A stretch of DNA of 64,000 nucleotides from NCBI GenBank assembly GCA_963665575.2, contig CAXXDW010000003.1:806001-870000 (forward strand), written 5' to 3'. The notes beneath the pieces are model-generated. The model ran no database searches, was not told the origin of the DNA, and worked only from the letters and a program-made list of their open reading frames with translations. Position 1 is the first letter of the stretch, and each line of letters opens with the position of its first letter. The stretch comes from Rariloculus sp963665575 (GTDB lineage Bacteria > Pseudomonadota > Gammaproteobacteria > Steroidobacterales > Rariloculaceae). The translations under genes and the position numbers were made by a program. Positions 47,184-56,708 of this stretch are shown piece by piece.

Positions 47184-48344
47184 TCAATGGGAATCGCCCT
47201 GACCGTCCGCCGATATAGCGCTCTGAGACTTCAGCCGCCGATTCAGGCGGACTAGCGGTTCCGAGAAGGCTTGTTCCAGCTTGACAATGTGTTCGCACAA
47301 CCACTCGATCATCGCTGGCCAATTGTCTTCACTATAGCCGTCGAACGGATGAGCATAGGAGACTCGACTCATCTTCTTGTCGGGCAGCCGTTGCCATTTG
47401 AGTTCGGCACCGAAGCGGTCTTCGATCTCCTGTTTCTTCCGTTCGAGCCGGTCGTAAATCCACTTGTTCTCGCCGGCCTCGGAACGCTGAAGGCTAATCT
47501 CAACGCGCGCAGCGCTTTTCAGGAAGATCAGTGTGTAGGCGCAGCCGGACACACCGGTCGCGCTGGCGAGCCAGTGGTCCTTCGACGGGCTGATGTTCTC
47601 GTACCGCGCAATGCCCCGCCTTCGCAGTTCCTCCAACGTCCTCGTCCAGAACGACCGCCTCAGTTCATGGCGGCGTTTTTGCGTGCCCTGCACCGACTTT
47701 TCCTCGGATTCCTTCGCCGCCATTCCGATCATGTAGTCCGCCGCCTCGGGCGTTGGGATGATCTGTTGCAGGTCGATCAGAAGCTCCTCGCCGAAGCTGT
47801 ACGGCACAGCCCGGAAGCACTGCGCCCGGATCTCGTGGCCGATCAACCAGAGCACCGTCGCCGTCACTTCCTTGCGGAAGTTTGCTGCGACCAGTATCAA
47901 TCGCTGATCACTGCCTGCGTTCAGTACCGTGTCGTCGAGATCTTCAACGTCGAGGAACTCGCACAAGTTCGTTACCGCACTCTCGCCGTCGAACCACCGG
48001 TCGAGATACTTCTGATAGATTTCGATGATCTCCGCCTTCTTCAGGCTGGAGCAGTAGGCGACGTACTTGAGCGCCTGCCATACGACATCGCGACCCGAAT
48101 CGTCGAGTTTGTTCTCGACCACCACCAGCCGACCCTCCTTGTCCAGCGCAAGCAGGTCGAGGCGCTCGCGAGTATCGGCGAAACCGTCGAATTCCTTCTG
48201 AATGATCAGGAGATCCTCACCCAGCGCTTCAGGCGTTTTCACGAGCCACTCCTGAAGATGCGTGCGCTCGTGCAGGTTCAGCTCACTGAATCGACGTTTT
48301 TCCAGCCTGACGAGCCGGTTTTCCGCAAGGTTCACCTTGAACAT
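47184..48344 (-). CDS. DUF4268-domain protein with nuclease-like N-terminus
   Basis: 386 residues. The N-terminal half resembles NucS/PD-(D/E)XK folds: ERLDLLALDKEGRLVVVENK (about residues 60-79) has the Asp and the Glu-x-Lys of the active site. The C-terminal half is DUF4268-like (FWTRTLEELRRRGIARYENI, AYTLIFLKSAARVEISLQRS). Members are often found beside restriction genes and may cut or sense DNA; the substrate is unknown. Its 3' end lies 16 bp before the type ISP remnant in the same direction. Confidence 0.7.
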   Translation of the reverse strand: MFKVNLAENRLVRLEKRRFSELNLHERTHLQEWLVKTPEALGEDLLIIQKEFDGFADTRERLDLLALDKEGRLVVVENKLDDSGRDVVWQALKYVAYCSSLKKAEIIEIYQKYLDRWFDGESAVTNLCEFLDVEDLDDTVLNAGSDQRLILVAANFRKEVTATVLWLIGHEIRAQCFRAVPYSFGEELLIDLQQIIPTPEAADYMIGMAAKESEEKSVQGTQKRRHELRRSFWTRTLEELRRRGIARYENISPSKDHWLASATGVSGCAYTLIFLKSAARVEISLQRSEAGENKWIYDRLERKKQEIEDRFGAELKWQRLPDKKMSRVSYAHPFDGYSEDNWPAMIEWLCEHIVKLEQAFSEPLVRLNRRLKSQSAISADGQGDSH

Positions 48345-48881
48345 CCGTGGACTCCTTCTTCATCCTTGCCTAGCCGCCCGCAAATCCGGACCCGACTCGA
48401 CGGCCTTTGAGACGGTTCTGGCTGCACGTCCCGGCTTCGTTCCACATGGAGCCTGTGGTTTCCATCAGGCCGATGAACTTCTCTCACTGGAGCTTATCCG
48501 GTCCACGCGGGACAATACCGATTGTAGACAAGAAGCCTTTACCTGCGGGTACCAGGGCAGCTTGCCGACCCGGCGACCTGCGGCCGGCGGCCGCCTATCC
48601 GACGGAAAGCGCGACCGCCGTGCCTCACCATCGACACACAGGTCGGCGCGATGACCGCCGCGATGGCGATTACCGGCAACAGCGCAGGCACTTCCTGACT
48701 CGCCCACATGCGCGCACGGGGCATCGACGACAACCGCCGCGTCTTCTTCGAGCTGTTCCGGACGACAGCACTTACTTGGGCCTTGGGGGGCTCGCCTTTG
48801 TTGCTGCCCTCGCTCGTCCACTCATTTTCGAACTACATGGCCCTTTGGCCACGATCATAGCCACGCCGATTGACTCGCGGT
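48345..48881. other. No recognisable gene
   Basis: About 540 bp. A plus-strand frame around 48650-48830 (MRARGIDDNRRVFFELFRTT) is open but short and unrecognised, and interrupted just upstream by a stop. I call nothing. Confidence 0.3.
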
Positions 48882-49367
48882 TTATTCTTTCCTGTGCCCA
48901 AGCGCCGCCGCGACCACATCCGCCACCGCATCCTCCGCCGACAGTCCGCCGATGCGCAGCGCAATGTAGGTCAACCAAGACGCACCACAACCCACAGTGA
49001 CCATCTCATGCGCCAATGCCATGCGGTGCATCGCGTCCGCCGTCTCCAAGTAGCCGTCCGCGATTCCGGCGTCCTGAACTCTGCCCTGCACCATCGCTAC
49101 CCAGTCGGCACTCTCGTTTGAGCGAAGGCCGCATAAGCGACCGAACTCGCCCAGCAGAAACAGGAACCGCAATTTGCGCGCTTCGCCGGCCTCCTCCCGC
49201 GTAGGTTGCCACGGCCACCTAAATCGGCCAGCAGGCGGATTGTCGAGCGCCGCCAGCAACGCGGCGTAGGCCTCGGTCTGGCGTGCCTCTGGAGCCGCTT
49301 CGCCTTGCCCGTAGGCTCCGCCGGCCAAGCAGACCAGCGCCACGATCACGCCCCGCAAAATGTGCAT
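48882..49367 (-). CDS. Hypothetical secreted protein
   Basis: 161 residues from ATG 49367, chosen because GGGAGAGG precedes it and a clean signal peptide follows (MHILRGVIVALVCLAGGAYG). The longer upstream frame would bury the signal. The mature part is helical with two conserved-looking Cys (GRLCGLRSNES, TVGCGASWLTY). No family recognised. It does not look like a defence gene and may be a resident chromosomal gene. Confidence 0.6.
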   Translation of the reverse strand: MHILRGVIVALVCLAGGAYGQGEAAPEARQTEAYAALLAALDNPPAGRFRWPWQPTREEAGEARKLRFLFLLGEFGRLCGLRSNESADWVAMVQGRVQDAGIADGYLETADAMHRMALAHEMVTVGCGASWLTYIALRIGGLSAEDAVADVVAAALGHRKE

Positions 49368-49648
49368 GCGACCTCTCCCAACGGGGGCGCACCGCCTTCG
49401 GTGTTTCCCTCCCCAAATCAGAGGAAGGTTTCGATATGGAACATTCGAGCAGAAGATGATAACGCCCATCACCAAGAAACCGAACGCGGAAAGCTAGGCC
49501 GCAGACAGTTCAATGGTTCCGCATGAGCCGGCAACGCACTTAGCGAGAAATACACCGCGTAGCGGTCCACCACTGCGTTTAGGTACGGAAATGGCCAATA
49601 ACGCGTAGGTCTTCAGACCCGTGAAATCGAGCGCACGGTTTGCGTGCG

Positions 49649-49852
49649 TCAGCCAGGGTCTCGCTCCAAGAGATCTCCGACCTCGCACTCGAAGTAGTCG
49701 CAGAGCGCGTCAATCGTGCTCAATTCCAAGCGCTCCGCGGTTTCTTTGTACAGCGCGGTAACTGTGCTTCTTGGCAATCCGGTATCGCGAGCCACGTCCG
49801 CGACTCGCAACTTTCGCTCACCCATCAGTACGGACAGTCGGCACTTAATCAT
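49649..49852 (-). CDS. XRE-family HTH regulator (YozG/Cro type)
   Basis: 67 residues covering one Cro/CI helix-turn-helix: LRVADVARDTGLPRSTVTAL is the HTH, followed by YKETAERLELSTIDALCDYF and ECEVGDLLE. Length and sequence match the small stand-alone XRE repressors common on integrative elements. It diverges from the ORF at 50013 and the recombinase, so it may repress both directions through the palindrome at 49949-49977. Confidence 0.85.
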   Translation of the reverse strand: MIKCRLSVLMGERKLRVADVARDTGLPRSTVTALYKETAERLELSTIDALCDYFECEVGDLLERDPG

Positions 49853-49948
49853 AAGCCGAAAAAGTCACTCTGAAGAAGAAATTCTCGCTCAAAACGACAT
49901 TGTAACTTGCAGAATGACATTATGTGCTTTAGAATACTATCTCAGACA

Positions 49949-49977
49949 ACATTTTGCCGCCCAGACGGACAAAATGT
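49949..49977. promoter_or_regulatory. Candidate operator, inverted repeat
   Basis: ACATTTTG at 49949-49956 is matched inverted by CAAAATGT at 49970-49977, in the AT-rich gap between the XRE repressor gene and the rightward recombinase operon. Position and symmetry suggest the repressor's binding site. Confidence 0.4.
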
Positions 49978-50012
49978 GAGCTTAACGAAAACTCCGATGG
50001 AATTGAAATGCT

Positions 50013-50267
50013 ATGTTACCAATGGACGCGACTAGAGTTGAACCGCGCACGGCCACCCAACGGCTGGCCCGTGGGCTTTGCGTCAAGCTGCGGCTCCCAA
50101 CGAACGACTCCTTGGCTTTCGTAATCGGCCGCGGTACGGAAACCACGAACGAGGCTGCCGTAGTCTCGTGGCTGCAATCTTCCGGAATCGATCCGCACGA
50201 ATCCACTTTCGATGATGCCTGCGAAGCACTGAGGAACACGCTGCGTGACGTATTGGGAGAGGCATGA
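50013..50267 (+). CDS. Small hypothetical protein upstream of the recombinase
   Basis: 84 residues (start at 50013 or the in-frame ATG 50022). It contains LCVKLRLPTNDSLAFVIGRG and AAVVSWLQSSGIDPHESTFD, with no motif recognised. It runs in the same direction as the recombinase, 91 bp ahead of it, and may be a recombination directionality factor or a regulator. That role is inferred from position only. Confidence 0.5.
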   Translation: MLPMDATRVEPRTATQRLARGLCVKLRLPTNDSLAFVIGRGTETTNEAAVVSWLQSSGIDPHESTFDDACEALRNTLRDVLGEA

Positions 50268-50358
50268 GGCGACGAACTCGTCGGTTGACTGTCCGTCCAG
50301 CCGCAAGGTTCGCGACGACGCCTCCGATACTTCGATTGATTGCTGAGGACTTCCTGGA

Positions 50359-51942
50359 ATGGCGAGAAAGGCGGCATTGTACCTCCGGTCCTCAAAAGAC
50401 CGCCACGATGTCAGCGTCGACTCGCAGAAGCGCGAACTCAGCAAGCTAGCCGCCAGCAACGGCGACATCATTGTTGCCGAGTTCGCCGATCGCGTCGAGT
50501 CGGCCAAGACAGATGACCGACCCGCGTTTCAGGCGCTAATCGCCGAAGCGAAGACCAAGGCGTGCCGTTTTCGCGTTCTGTACTGCTATGACACCAGTCG
50601 GTTTTCGCGACGCCAGTACCACGCCCAAATGTACAAGCACCTGCTAAGGTCCAAAGGCGTCGAGCTTGTCTTTCTCAAGCTCCCCAAGACCGACACCATC
50701 GTCGACCCGATCATCGAAAGCCTGATGGAGGCTTTCGACGAGTTCCATAGCCAGAAGTCCAAGATGGACGGCTTGCGAGGGATGCGCGAGAACATCAAGC
50801 AGGGGTGGAGAGCCGGAGGTCGAGCCATACTGGGCTACAAGCTCGACAAGCAGGTCGTGGGGATGCGCGAAGGCCAGCCCCTGACCAAGAGTAAGCTCGT
50901 CAAGGACCCAAGGACCTTCCGGGAAGTACAGCGGTACCTTCAGGGTCGTGCTCGAGGCGAGTCGCGACGCGAACTGCAAGCACAGATGGGCATCAAGGTT
51001 CCCTACTCCTCGCTCGTCTACCTTGAAGACAGCGCCCTAACTTACGCGGGCCACACTGTATGGAACCGGCACAAGGAGTTCCTTGATGGCGCGTACGTAG
51101 GCGCCGGCGATGGAAGGTATCGGGACCGGTCGGAATGGGAGATCTGCCGAGATACGCATGAACCAATGATCTCGGATGCGGAAGCCGAAGCAATTTTTCG
51201 CGAACGCGACAAGCAGAAAATGCGACAGAGTCGGTACCGCCGCAATCACTACCTGCTGTCCAGTCTGATGGTCTGCAAGTGCGGTGCCAGAGTCGACGGA
51301 GACGGAGGCTACTACCGCTGCCATGACCGTTGCGGAGTGCGCGCCATCAAGAAGGAAACGCTGGAACGGACTGTGCTCGACGAGATCTCATGCCAGCTGT
51401 TCACCGCGGACTTCCTGCAAGCGCTCCGACAGGAAGCCACTGAGATGCTGGAAGCCGAAACACCCCAGCAGCGTCATCTGGCCGATCACGTACGAAAGTC
51501 GCTCAACGACATAGACCGCGAGGTATCAGAGCTCGCGGGCCTCCTGACCGAGGTCCGACACCGGCGACCGCTTATCGAGCGCATGGACAAGCTCGAGGAC
51601 GAGAGGCAGTCCTTGGTGAAAGAACTCGAGCGACTCGAGGCCGCCGACACGCCTGTGATCATCGAGATGTCGGACTTGGAACTCGATGAATTCGCCGACC
51701 AGTGGCGGACCGATCTCCAGTCCGGAACGATGGACAAGCGCAAGGCGGTCTTTCGACAGCTCATCGAGTCGGCCGTCTTCGACGGCGAGGAACTCGAGGT
51801 CGTACCCAATCTTGCCACCCTCGCCGGCACTGGGGTTAAGGTAGCGTCCCCACGGGATGTAGAACTGTTACTATTACCTCTTGTTTATACAGGATTTTTT
51901 ATACATACACGAGAAAATATTCCCACGAAATTTACCACGTAA
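50359..51942 (+). CDS. Large serine recombinase
   Basis: 527 residues. N-terminal resolvase domain begins AALYLRSSKDRHDVSVDSQK with the Y-x-R-x-S nucleophile (Ser12) and has the Arg pair in YDTSRFSRRQY. A recombinase domain (GWRAGGRAILGYKLDK), a zinc ribbon (CKCGARVDGDGG, YRCHDRCG) and a coiled coil (about residues 370-440) follow. Such enzymes integrate and excise phages, ICEs and defence islands. The last 20 residues come from AT-rich sequence (LPLVYTGFFIHTRENIPT) unlike the rest. The gene end may therefore overlap an attachment or insertion junction. Confidence 0.9.
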   Translation: MARKAALYLRSSKDRHDVSVDSQKRELSKLAASNGDIIVAEFADRVESAKTDDRPAFQALIAEAKTKACRFRVLYCYDTSRFSRRQYHAQMYKHLLRSKGVELVFLKLPKTDTIVDPIIESLMEAFDEFHSQKSKMDGLRGMRENIKQGWRAGGRAILGYKLDKQVVGMREGQPLTKSKLVKDPRTFREVQRYLQGRARGESRRELQAQMGIKVPYSSLVYLEDSALTYAGHTVWNRHKEFLDGAYVGAGDGRYRDRSEWEICRDTHEPMISDAEAEAIFRERDKQKMRQSRYRRNHYLLSSLMVCKCGARVDGDGGYYRCHDRCGVRAIKKETLERTVLDEISCQLFTADFLQALRQEATEMLEAETPQQRHLADHVRKSLNDIDREVSELAGLLTEVRHRRPLIERMDKLEDERQSLVKELERLEAADTPVIIEMSDLELDEFADQWRTDLQSGTMDKRKAVFRQLIESAVFDGEELEVVPNLATLAGTGVKVASPRDVELLLLPLVYTGFFIHTRENIPTKFTT

Positions 51943-52691
51943 ACAGCCCGATCGCCCGATCGTCATGCTATCCGATTGGCGAGCGCGGCGAAGCTCTTTG
52001 GGGTCTCCAGTCGCTTTCCACGAGGCGTGCAGTGAGCCTCGAAAGCATGACTGAAGAACTGTCATCCTTCGACACAACGATATCGGTCCATGTGAGGTAT
52101 CTACTGCCACAGGCAGTCGCGGCCATGCTGCCAAATCCAACGACTGAATCCCGCCTAAACCTCACCGGGGTGAGGCCGTCCAAACCGAGTTTGAACCTAC
52201 CGGAAGAGCCGGTACGGTTCAAAACGGGCTAAGGGAGGGCGTCGTTACGAACCATCTGGGTCATGCGCGCCCCGGCCTCATTGAAGGAAGGTCTGTCACG
52301 CACCTAAGCGTTGCCAGGCAACAGCAAGGTGGTGTGTGTCACGAAAGTACCGGAACACGCAGTGAAGCGCTTGCAACTCGGGACGGCCGGGGCTATGGTT
52401 ACGGTGCTCTGGGCGTTCGCCCCGAGTCTGAGAAAGCCACCATGCTAGCGCACGCTGGCCGCGCCGGGAGTGCCGGCACATCACCTGCCGCTGGGAATAC
52501 TGTCCTTTCGGCCTAGATCATCTGATCGATAGAGAGCAATCGCACGCGTCCGCGTGCGAGGCGTCTGCGTTGTCTGCCTTCCGACCGCAACGTCGCACGA
52601 GCTTTCGATATGCCCGTACGCCGCGCACACGGCGTACCGGACATGTCGCACTCATTTCATCACCACGAATAATTTTGCAGGAGATCACCCA
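51943..52691. promoter_or_regulatory. Non-coding region with two palindromes ahead of the AlpA-like gene
   Basis: About 750 bp without a credible gene. It carries the perfect inverted repeat CGCACGCG-TC-CGCGTGCG at 52541-52558 and a second, GTACGCCG (52616-52623) with CGGCGTAC (52630-52637), both shortly upstream of the regulator at 52692. They are candidate operators or folded leader elements. Confidence 0.45.
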
Positions 52692-52979
52692 ATGAACATT
52701 ACAAACACCTCTCAATCGTCGCCCGTAAACGCAGGATCCTACGGACCTGATGAACCACAGAAGAAATCGAACGGACACCCAAGGACGTACAGATTGCTTT
52801 CGCGACGCGAGGTCGAGCGCCGAGTCGGACTCTCGTGTTCGACTCTCTATCGGATGATTGACGCAGGGGAGTTCCCACGCCCCCGGCGGATCGGACGACG
52901 CGCCGTTCGATGGCCCGAGGATGAAGTTGACGCTTGGATTGCGACCCGGCCGCGTTCAGGTGGCAACGGCGTCCACTAG
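52692..52979 (+). CDS. AlpA-family HTH regulator/excisionase
   Basis: 95 residues from ATG 52692, preceded by GCAGGAGATC. The C-terminal two thirds is the winged HTH of AlpA/Cox-type proteins: RLLSRREVERRVGLSCSTLY, RMIDAGEFPRPRRIG and AVRWPEDEVDAWIATRP. These proteins activate excision or integrase transcription of integrated elements. Located between the serine recombinase and the second restriction operon; an in-frame extension upstream to 52554 lacks a ribosome site. Confidence 0.85.
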   Translation: MNITNTSQSSPVNAGSYGPDEPQKKSNGHPRTYRLLSRREVERRVGLSCSTLYRMIDAGEFPRPRRIGRRAVRWPEDEVDAWIATRPRSGGNGVH

Positions 52980-53519
52980 CCACGACCAAGGCAACCTACC
53001 GGTGTGCTTTGTCACGCCGGTGGGCACCTCCGTTCTGATACTGAGCCGCGCGTCGGTCAAACGACGGAGCCTCCGGAAAAGTCGGGGTGGTTCAAAGCTC
53101 CGAAACGCCAAAACAAGGCTAGGCCCCGATGATCAGTATCTTCGCGTGTCATGATCGATCGCCACTCGGGCGCCGAACGGCGTTCCCTCGTCCGTCTGCC
53201 ACCGCTCATCCTCAGCCCTCCCTCGTCACCGACAAAACGAACGGGAACTGACCACGCCCAAACAGACAATGACGTCCCAAAAATTCTCGCTTACAGCGAT
53301 GCAGTCGCGACACGGAAGGATGCTGCATTGATGGAACCCGACGAACCACAACGCCACGTCACGGATACCGGCGGGCACACGTCGGCGCTCAGCGGCGCGG
53401 TGATGCGCATCGGCGCGAGCCTGAATGTAGACACAGTATGAGCGAGGTCCTCGACAGCGCCAGCACGCTCGCCGGCGCGGGACAACGGCAGCGCTAGCGT
53501 ACGCGCCCTCGACAGTGAA
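52980..53519. other. Gene-free region upstream of RM system 2
   Basis: About 540 bp; open frames here are compositional. It should contain the promoter of the hsdR-hsdS-ATPase-hsdM operon, but no consensus is clear to me. Confidence 0.35.
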
Positions 53520-56500
53520 ATGGCGTGCGTTACAATCCGCGCTCCCCCAAATCCTAAAATTGCTTCTTATGTTTCCAGCATCCGTCGAGTCGCAGGCAGC
53601 CTTGACTTGCATTCGATCCTCGCGCCGAGCGGTCGGCCCCTTGTCGCGGACCCGAACGTACAGTGGCCCCCTACCGTGGCGGTGATTACACCTGAACGCG
53701 ATCTTGAAGAGTCCCTTATCACGAAGCTACGGGACCTCAAGTACAAGTATCGCACCGACATCTGCGATCGAGCGAAGCTCGAAGCAAACTTCAGGGAAAA
53801 ATTCGAAGCCCTGAACCGTGTCACACTTACGGACGGCGAGTTCCAGCGACTCCTCGACGACATCGTCACACCAGACGTGTACGAGGCCGCACGCTCCCTC
53901 AGGAACCGGGAAGCGTTCATCCGCGACGATGGCACGCCGCTCAACTACACACTCGTCAACATCAAGGATTGGTGCAAAAACACCTTCGAGGTCGTCAATC
54001 AGCTCCGCATCAATACCGACTACAGCCATCACCGCTACGACGTCATACTTCTGATTAACGGCGTTCCCGTCACTCAGATCGAGCTAAAGACGCTTGGGAT
54101 CAGCCCGCGGCGGGCGATGGAGCAGATCGTCGACTACAAGAACGACCCCGGCAACGGATACTCCAATACGCTCCTGTGCTTCATTCAACTCTTCATCGTC
54201 AGCAACCGAACGGACACCTGGTACTTCGCAAACAACAACGCGCGACACTTCGCCTTCGACGCTGACGAGGGGTTCCTCCCGATCTACCAGTTCGCGGCAG
54301 AAGACAACACCAAGATTACCCACCTCGACGACTTCGCCGAACGGTTCCTGGCCAAGTGCACGCTCGGCCAGATGATCAGCAAGTACATGGTCCTCATTGC
54401 CAGCGAGCAGAGGCTCATGATGATGCGCCCGTACCAGATCTACGCAGTCAAGTACATCGTCGACTGCATCGATCAGAACTGCGGCAACGGCTACATCTGG
54501 CATACGACCGGTTCCGGCAAGACGCTCACCTCATTCAAAGCCTCAACGTTGCTTAAGACCAATGAGAGCATCCACAAGTGCCTGTTCGTCGTGGACCGCA
54601 AGGACCTCGACCGCCAGACGCGCGAGGAGTTCAATCGGTTCCAGGAGAACTGCGTCGAGGAAAATACCAACACTGCGGAGCTCGTCCGCCGTCTCCAGTC
54701 CGACGATTACGCGGACAAGGTCATCGTCACGACCATCCAGAAGCTTGGGCTCGCTCTCGACGAGAGCGGCAAACATAACAAGCAGAACATCGCGAAGGGG
54801 AGATCAACGTTCAAGGCCCGACTTGAGGAACTCCGCGACAAGCGCATGGTTTTCATCTTCGACGAATGCCACCGGTCGCAATTTGGCGAAAACCACAGGG
54901 CCATCAGGGAGTTCTTCCCGAGCTCGCAACTCTTCGGGTTCACCGGCACGCCGATCTTCAAGGACAACGCGACCGTCAAGCAAATCGAGGGAGACATTGC
55001 CACCCTTCGAACCACCAAGGACCTCTTCCAGCAGGAGCTTCACGCGTACACCATCACCCACGCGATCGAGGATCGGAACGTCCTTCGTTTCCACGTCGAC
55101 TACTACAAGCCAAAGGACGCCCCCTCGCTCAAGCCCGGGGAGACCCTTGCCAAGCAGGCGGTCGCTCAGGCCATCCTCGACAAGCACGATGCCGCGACCG
55201 GAGGCCGACTCTTCAACGCACTGCTGGCTACCGCCTCGATCAACGACGCGATCGAGTACCACAACGTCTTCAAGGAGCTTCAGGCCCAACGCCGGGCGGA
55301 GGACCCCGAGTCTGTGCCTCTCAAGGTTGCCGCCGTCTTCTCGCCCCCGGCCGAGGGCAACAAGGACATCCGGCAGATCCAGGAGGACCTCCCCCAGGAG
55401 AAGGAGGACAACCAGCACGACCCAGAGGGCAAGAAGGACGCGCTCAAGACAATTATCGCCGACTACAACCAGCAGTACGGCACGAACCACGACATCAACA
55501 GCTTCGACTCTTACTACCAGGACATCCAACAGCGCATCAAGGCCCAGCAGTTCCCCAACCGAGACCTGCCCCGCAAGGGCGCCGAGAAGATCGACATCAC
55601 CATCGTCGTCGACATGCTCCTCACCGGCTTCGACGCCAAGTTCCTCAATACGCTCTATGTCGACAAGAATCTCAAGCACCACGGCCTGATCCAGGCTCTC
55701 TCCCGCACGAACCGCGTTCTCAACGCGACAAAGCCCTATGGCCACATCCTCGACTTCCGCCAACAGCAAACCAGCGTCGATGCCGCCATTGCTCTCTTTT
55801 CAGGTGAGAAGGCTGACCGGGCTCGCGAGATCTGGCTGGTTGACAAAGCCCCGGTCGTCATTGAGAGATTCAAGAAAGCCGTCGCCGACCTTGGCGAATT
55901 CATGCAGTCGCATGGCCTCGAAGCCAAGCCCGATCAGGCGAACAACCTTAAGGGCGACGACGCGCGAGCCCAGTTCATCAATCGGTTCAAAGAGGTGCAA
56001 CGGTTCCAGACGCAGCTCGACCAGTACACCGACCTCAGCGACGAGCAACGCGAGCAGATTGAGCAGACCCTCCCAAAAGACGACCTCCGCGCCTTTCGCG
56101 GCGTCTATCTCGAAACCGCCCAGCGCCTGAAAGAGCAGCAGGGCAGGCCTGCAAAGGACGGAGATGCGGCCAGCCCCGATATCGACCAGCTCGACTTCGA
56201 ATTCGTCCTCTTCGCCTCGGCCCTCATCGACTACGACTACATCATGAAGCTGATCGCCAAGTACTCGGGCCAAGATCCGAAGAAGCTGACGATCAGCCGC
56301 GAGCAGCTCATCGGCCTGATCCAGTCCGACGCCAAATTCCTCGACGAGCGGGAGGCGATCACGGAATACGTCCGCTCACTCAAGGAGGGCGAAGGCCTCG
56401 ACGAGGCCGCCATCCGTATTGGTTACGAACAATTCAAGGAGGAAAAGCAGGCCAAGGAGATCGAAAGCCTCGCCCAGACCCACGGCTTGGCTTCCGAGTT

Positions 56501-56708
56501 GCTCACGGACTTTATCGACACCATCCTGCAGCGCATGATCTTCGACGGCGAGCAACTCACCGATCTGATGGAACCGCTCGACCTTGGCTGGCGCGAGCGC
56601 CGCGTGCGGGAACTCGCCCTCATGGCGGACCTTGTTCCGCTCCTGAAGAAGCGGGTTCACGGCCGGGACATCTCGGGCCTCAATGCCTACGAGCATCGAG
56701 GTGCATGA
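53520..56708 (+). CDS. hsdR: Type I restriction endonuclease subunit R, system 2
   Basis: Up to 1062 residues. Family members begin near ITPERDLEESLITKLRDLKY, so GTG 53676 is a likelier start than ATG 53520, which adds about 50 unrelated residues. EcoR124-like (type IC) layout: nuclease (VTQIELKTLGISPRRAMEQI), Walker A WHTTGSGKTLTSFKAS, motif II FIFDECHRSQFG, motif III FGFTGTPIF, late motifs MLLTGFDAKFLNTLYVDK and LIQALSRTNR. First gene of a rightward four-gene operon; the stop overlaps the hsdS start. Unrelated at sequence level to the hsdR at 40595. Confidence 0.95.
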   Translation: MACVTIRAPPNPKIASYVSSIRRVAGSLDLHSILAPSGRPLVADPNVQWPPTVAVITPERDLEESLITKLRDLKYKYRTDICDRAKLEANFREKFEALNRVTLTDGEFQRLLDDIVTPDVYEAARSLRNREAFIRDDGTPLNYTLVNIKDWCKNTFEVVNQLRINTDYSHHRYDVILLINGVPVTQIELKTLGISPRRAMEQIVDYKNDPGNGYSNTLLCFIQLFIVSNRTDTWYFANNNARHFAFDADEGFLPIYQFAAEDNTKITHLDDFAERFLAKCTLGQMISKYMVLIASEQRLMMMRPYQIYAVKYIVDCIDQNCGNGYIWHTTGSGKTLTSFKASTLLKTNESIHKCLFVVDRKDLDRQTREEFNRFQENCVEENTNTAELVRRLQSDDYADKVIVTTIQKLGLALDESGKHNKQNIAKGRSTFKARLEELRDKRMVFIFDECHRSQFGENHRAIREFFPSSQLFGFTGTPIFKDNATVKQIEGDIATLRTTKDLFQQELHAYTITHAIEDRNVLRFHVDYYKPKDAPSLKPGETLAKQAVAQAILDKHDAATGGRLFNALLATASINDAIEYHNVFKELQAQRRAEDPESVPLKVAAVFSPPAEGNKDIRQIQEDLPQEKEDNQHDPEGKKDALKTIIADYNQQYGTNHDINSFDSYYQDIQQRIKAQQFPNRDLPRKGAEKIDITIVVDMLLTGFDAKFLNTLYVDKNLKHHGLIQALSRTNRVLNATKPYGHILDFRQQQTSVDAAIALFSGEKADRAREIWLVDKAPVVIERFKKAVADLGEFMQSHGLEAKPDQANNLKGDDARAQFINRFKEVQRFQTQLDQYTDLSDEQREQIEQTLPKDDLRAFRGVYLETAQRLKEQQGRPAKDGDAASPDIDQLDFEFVLFASALIDYDYIMKLIAKYSGQDPKKLTISREQLIGLIQSDAKFLDEREAITEYVRSLKEGEGLDEAAIRIGYEQFKEEKQAKEIESLAQTHGLASELLTDFIDTILQRMIFDGEQLTDLMEPLDLGWRERRVRELALMADLVPLLKKRVHGRDISGLNAYEHRGA

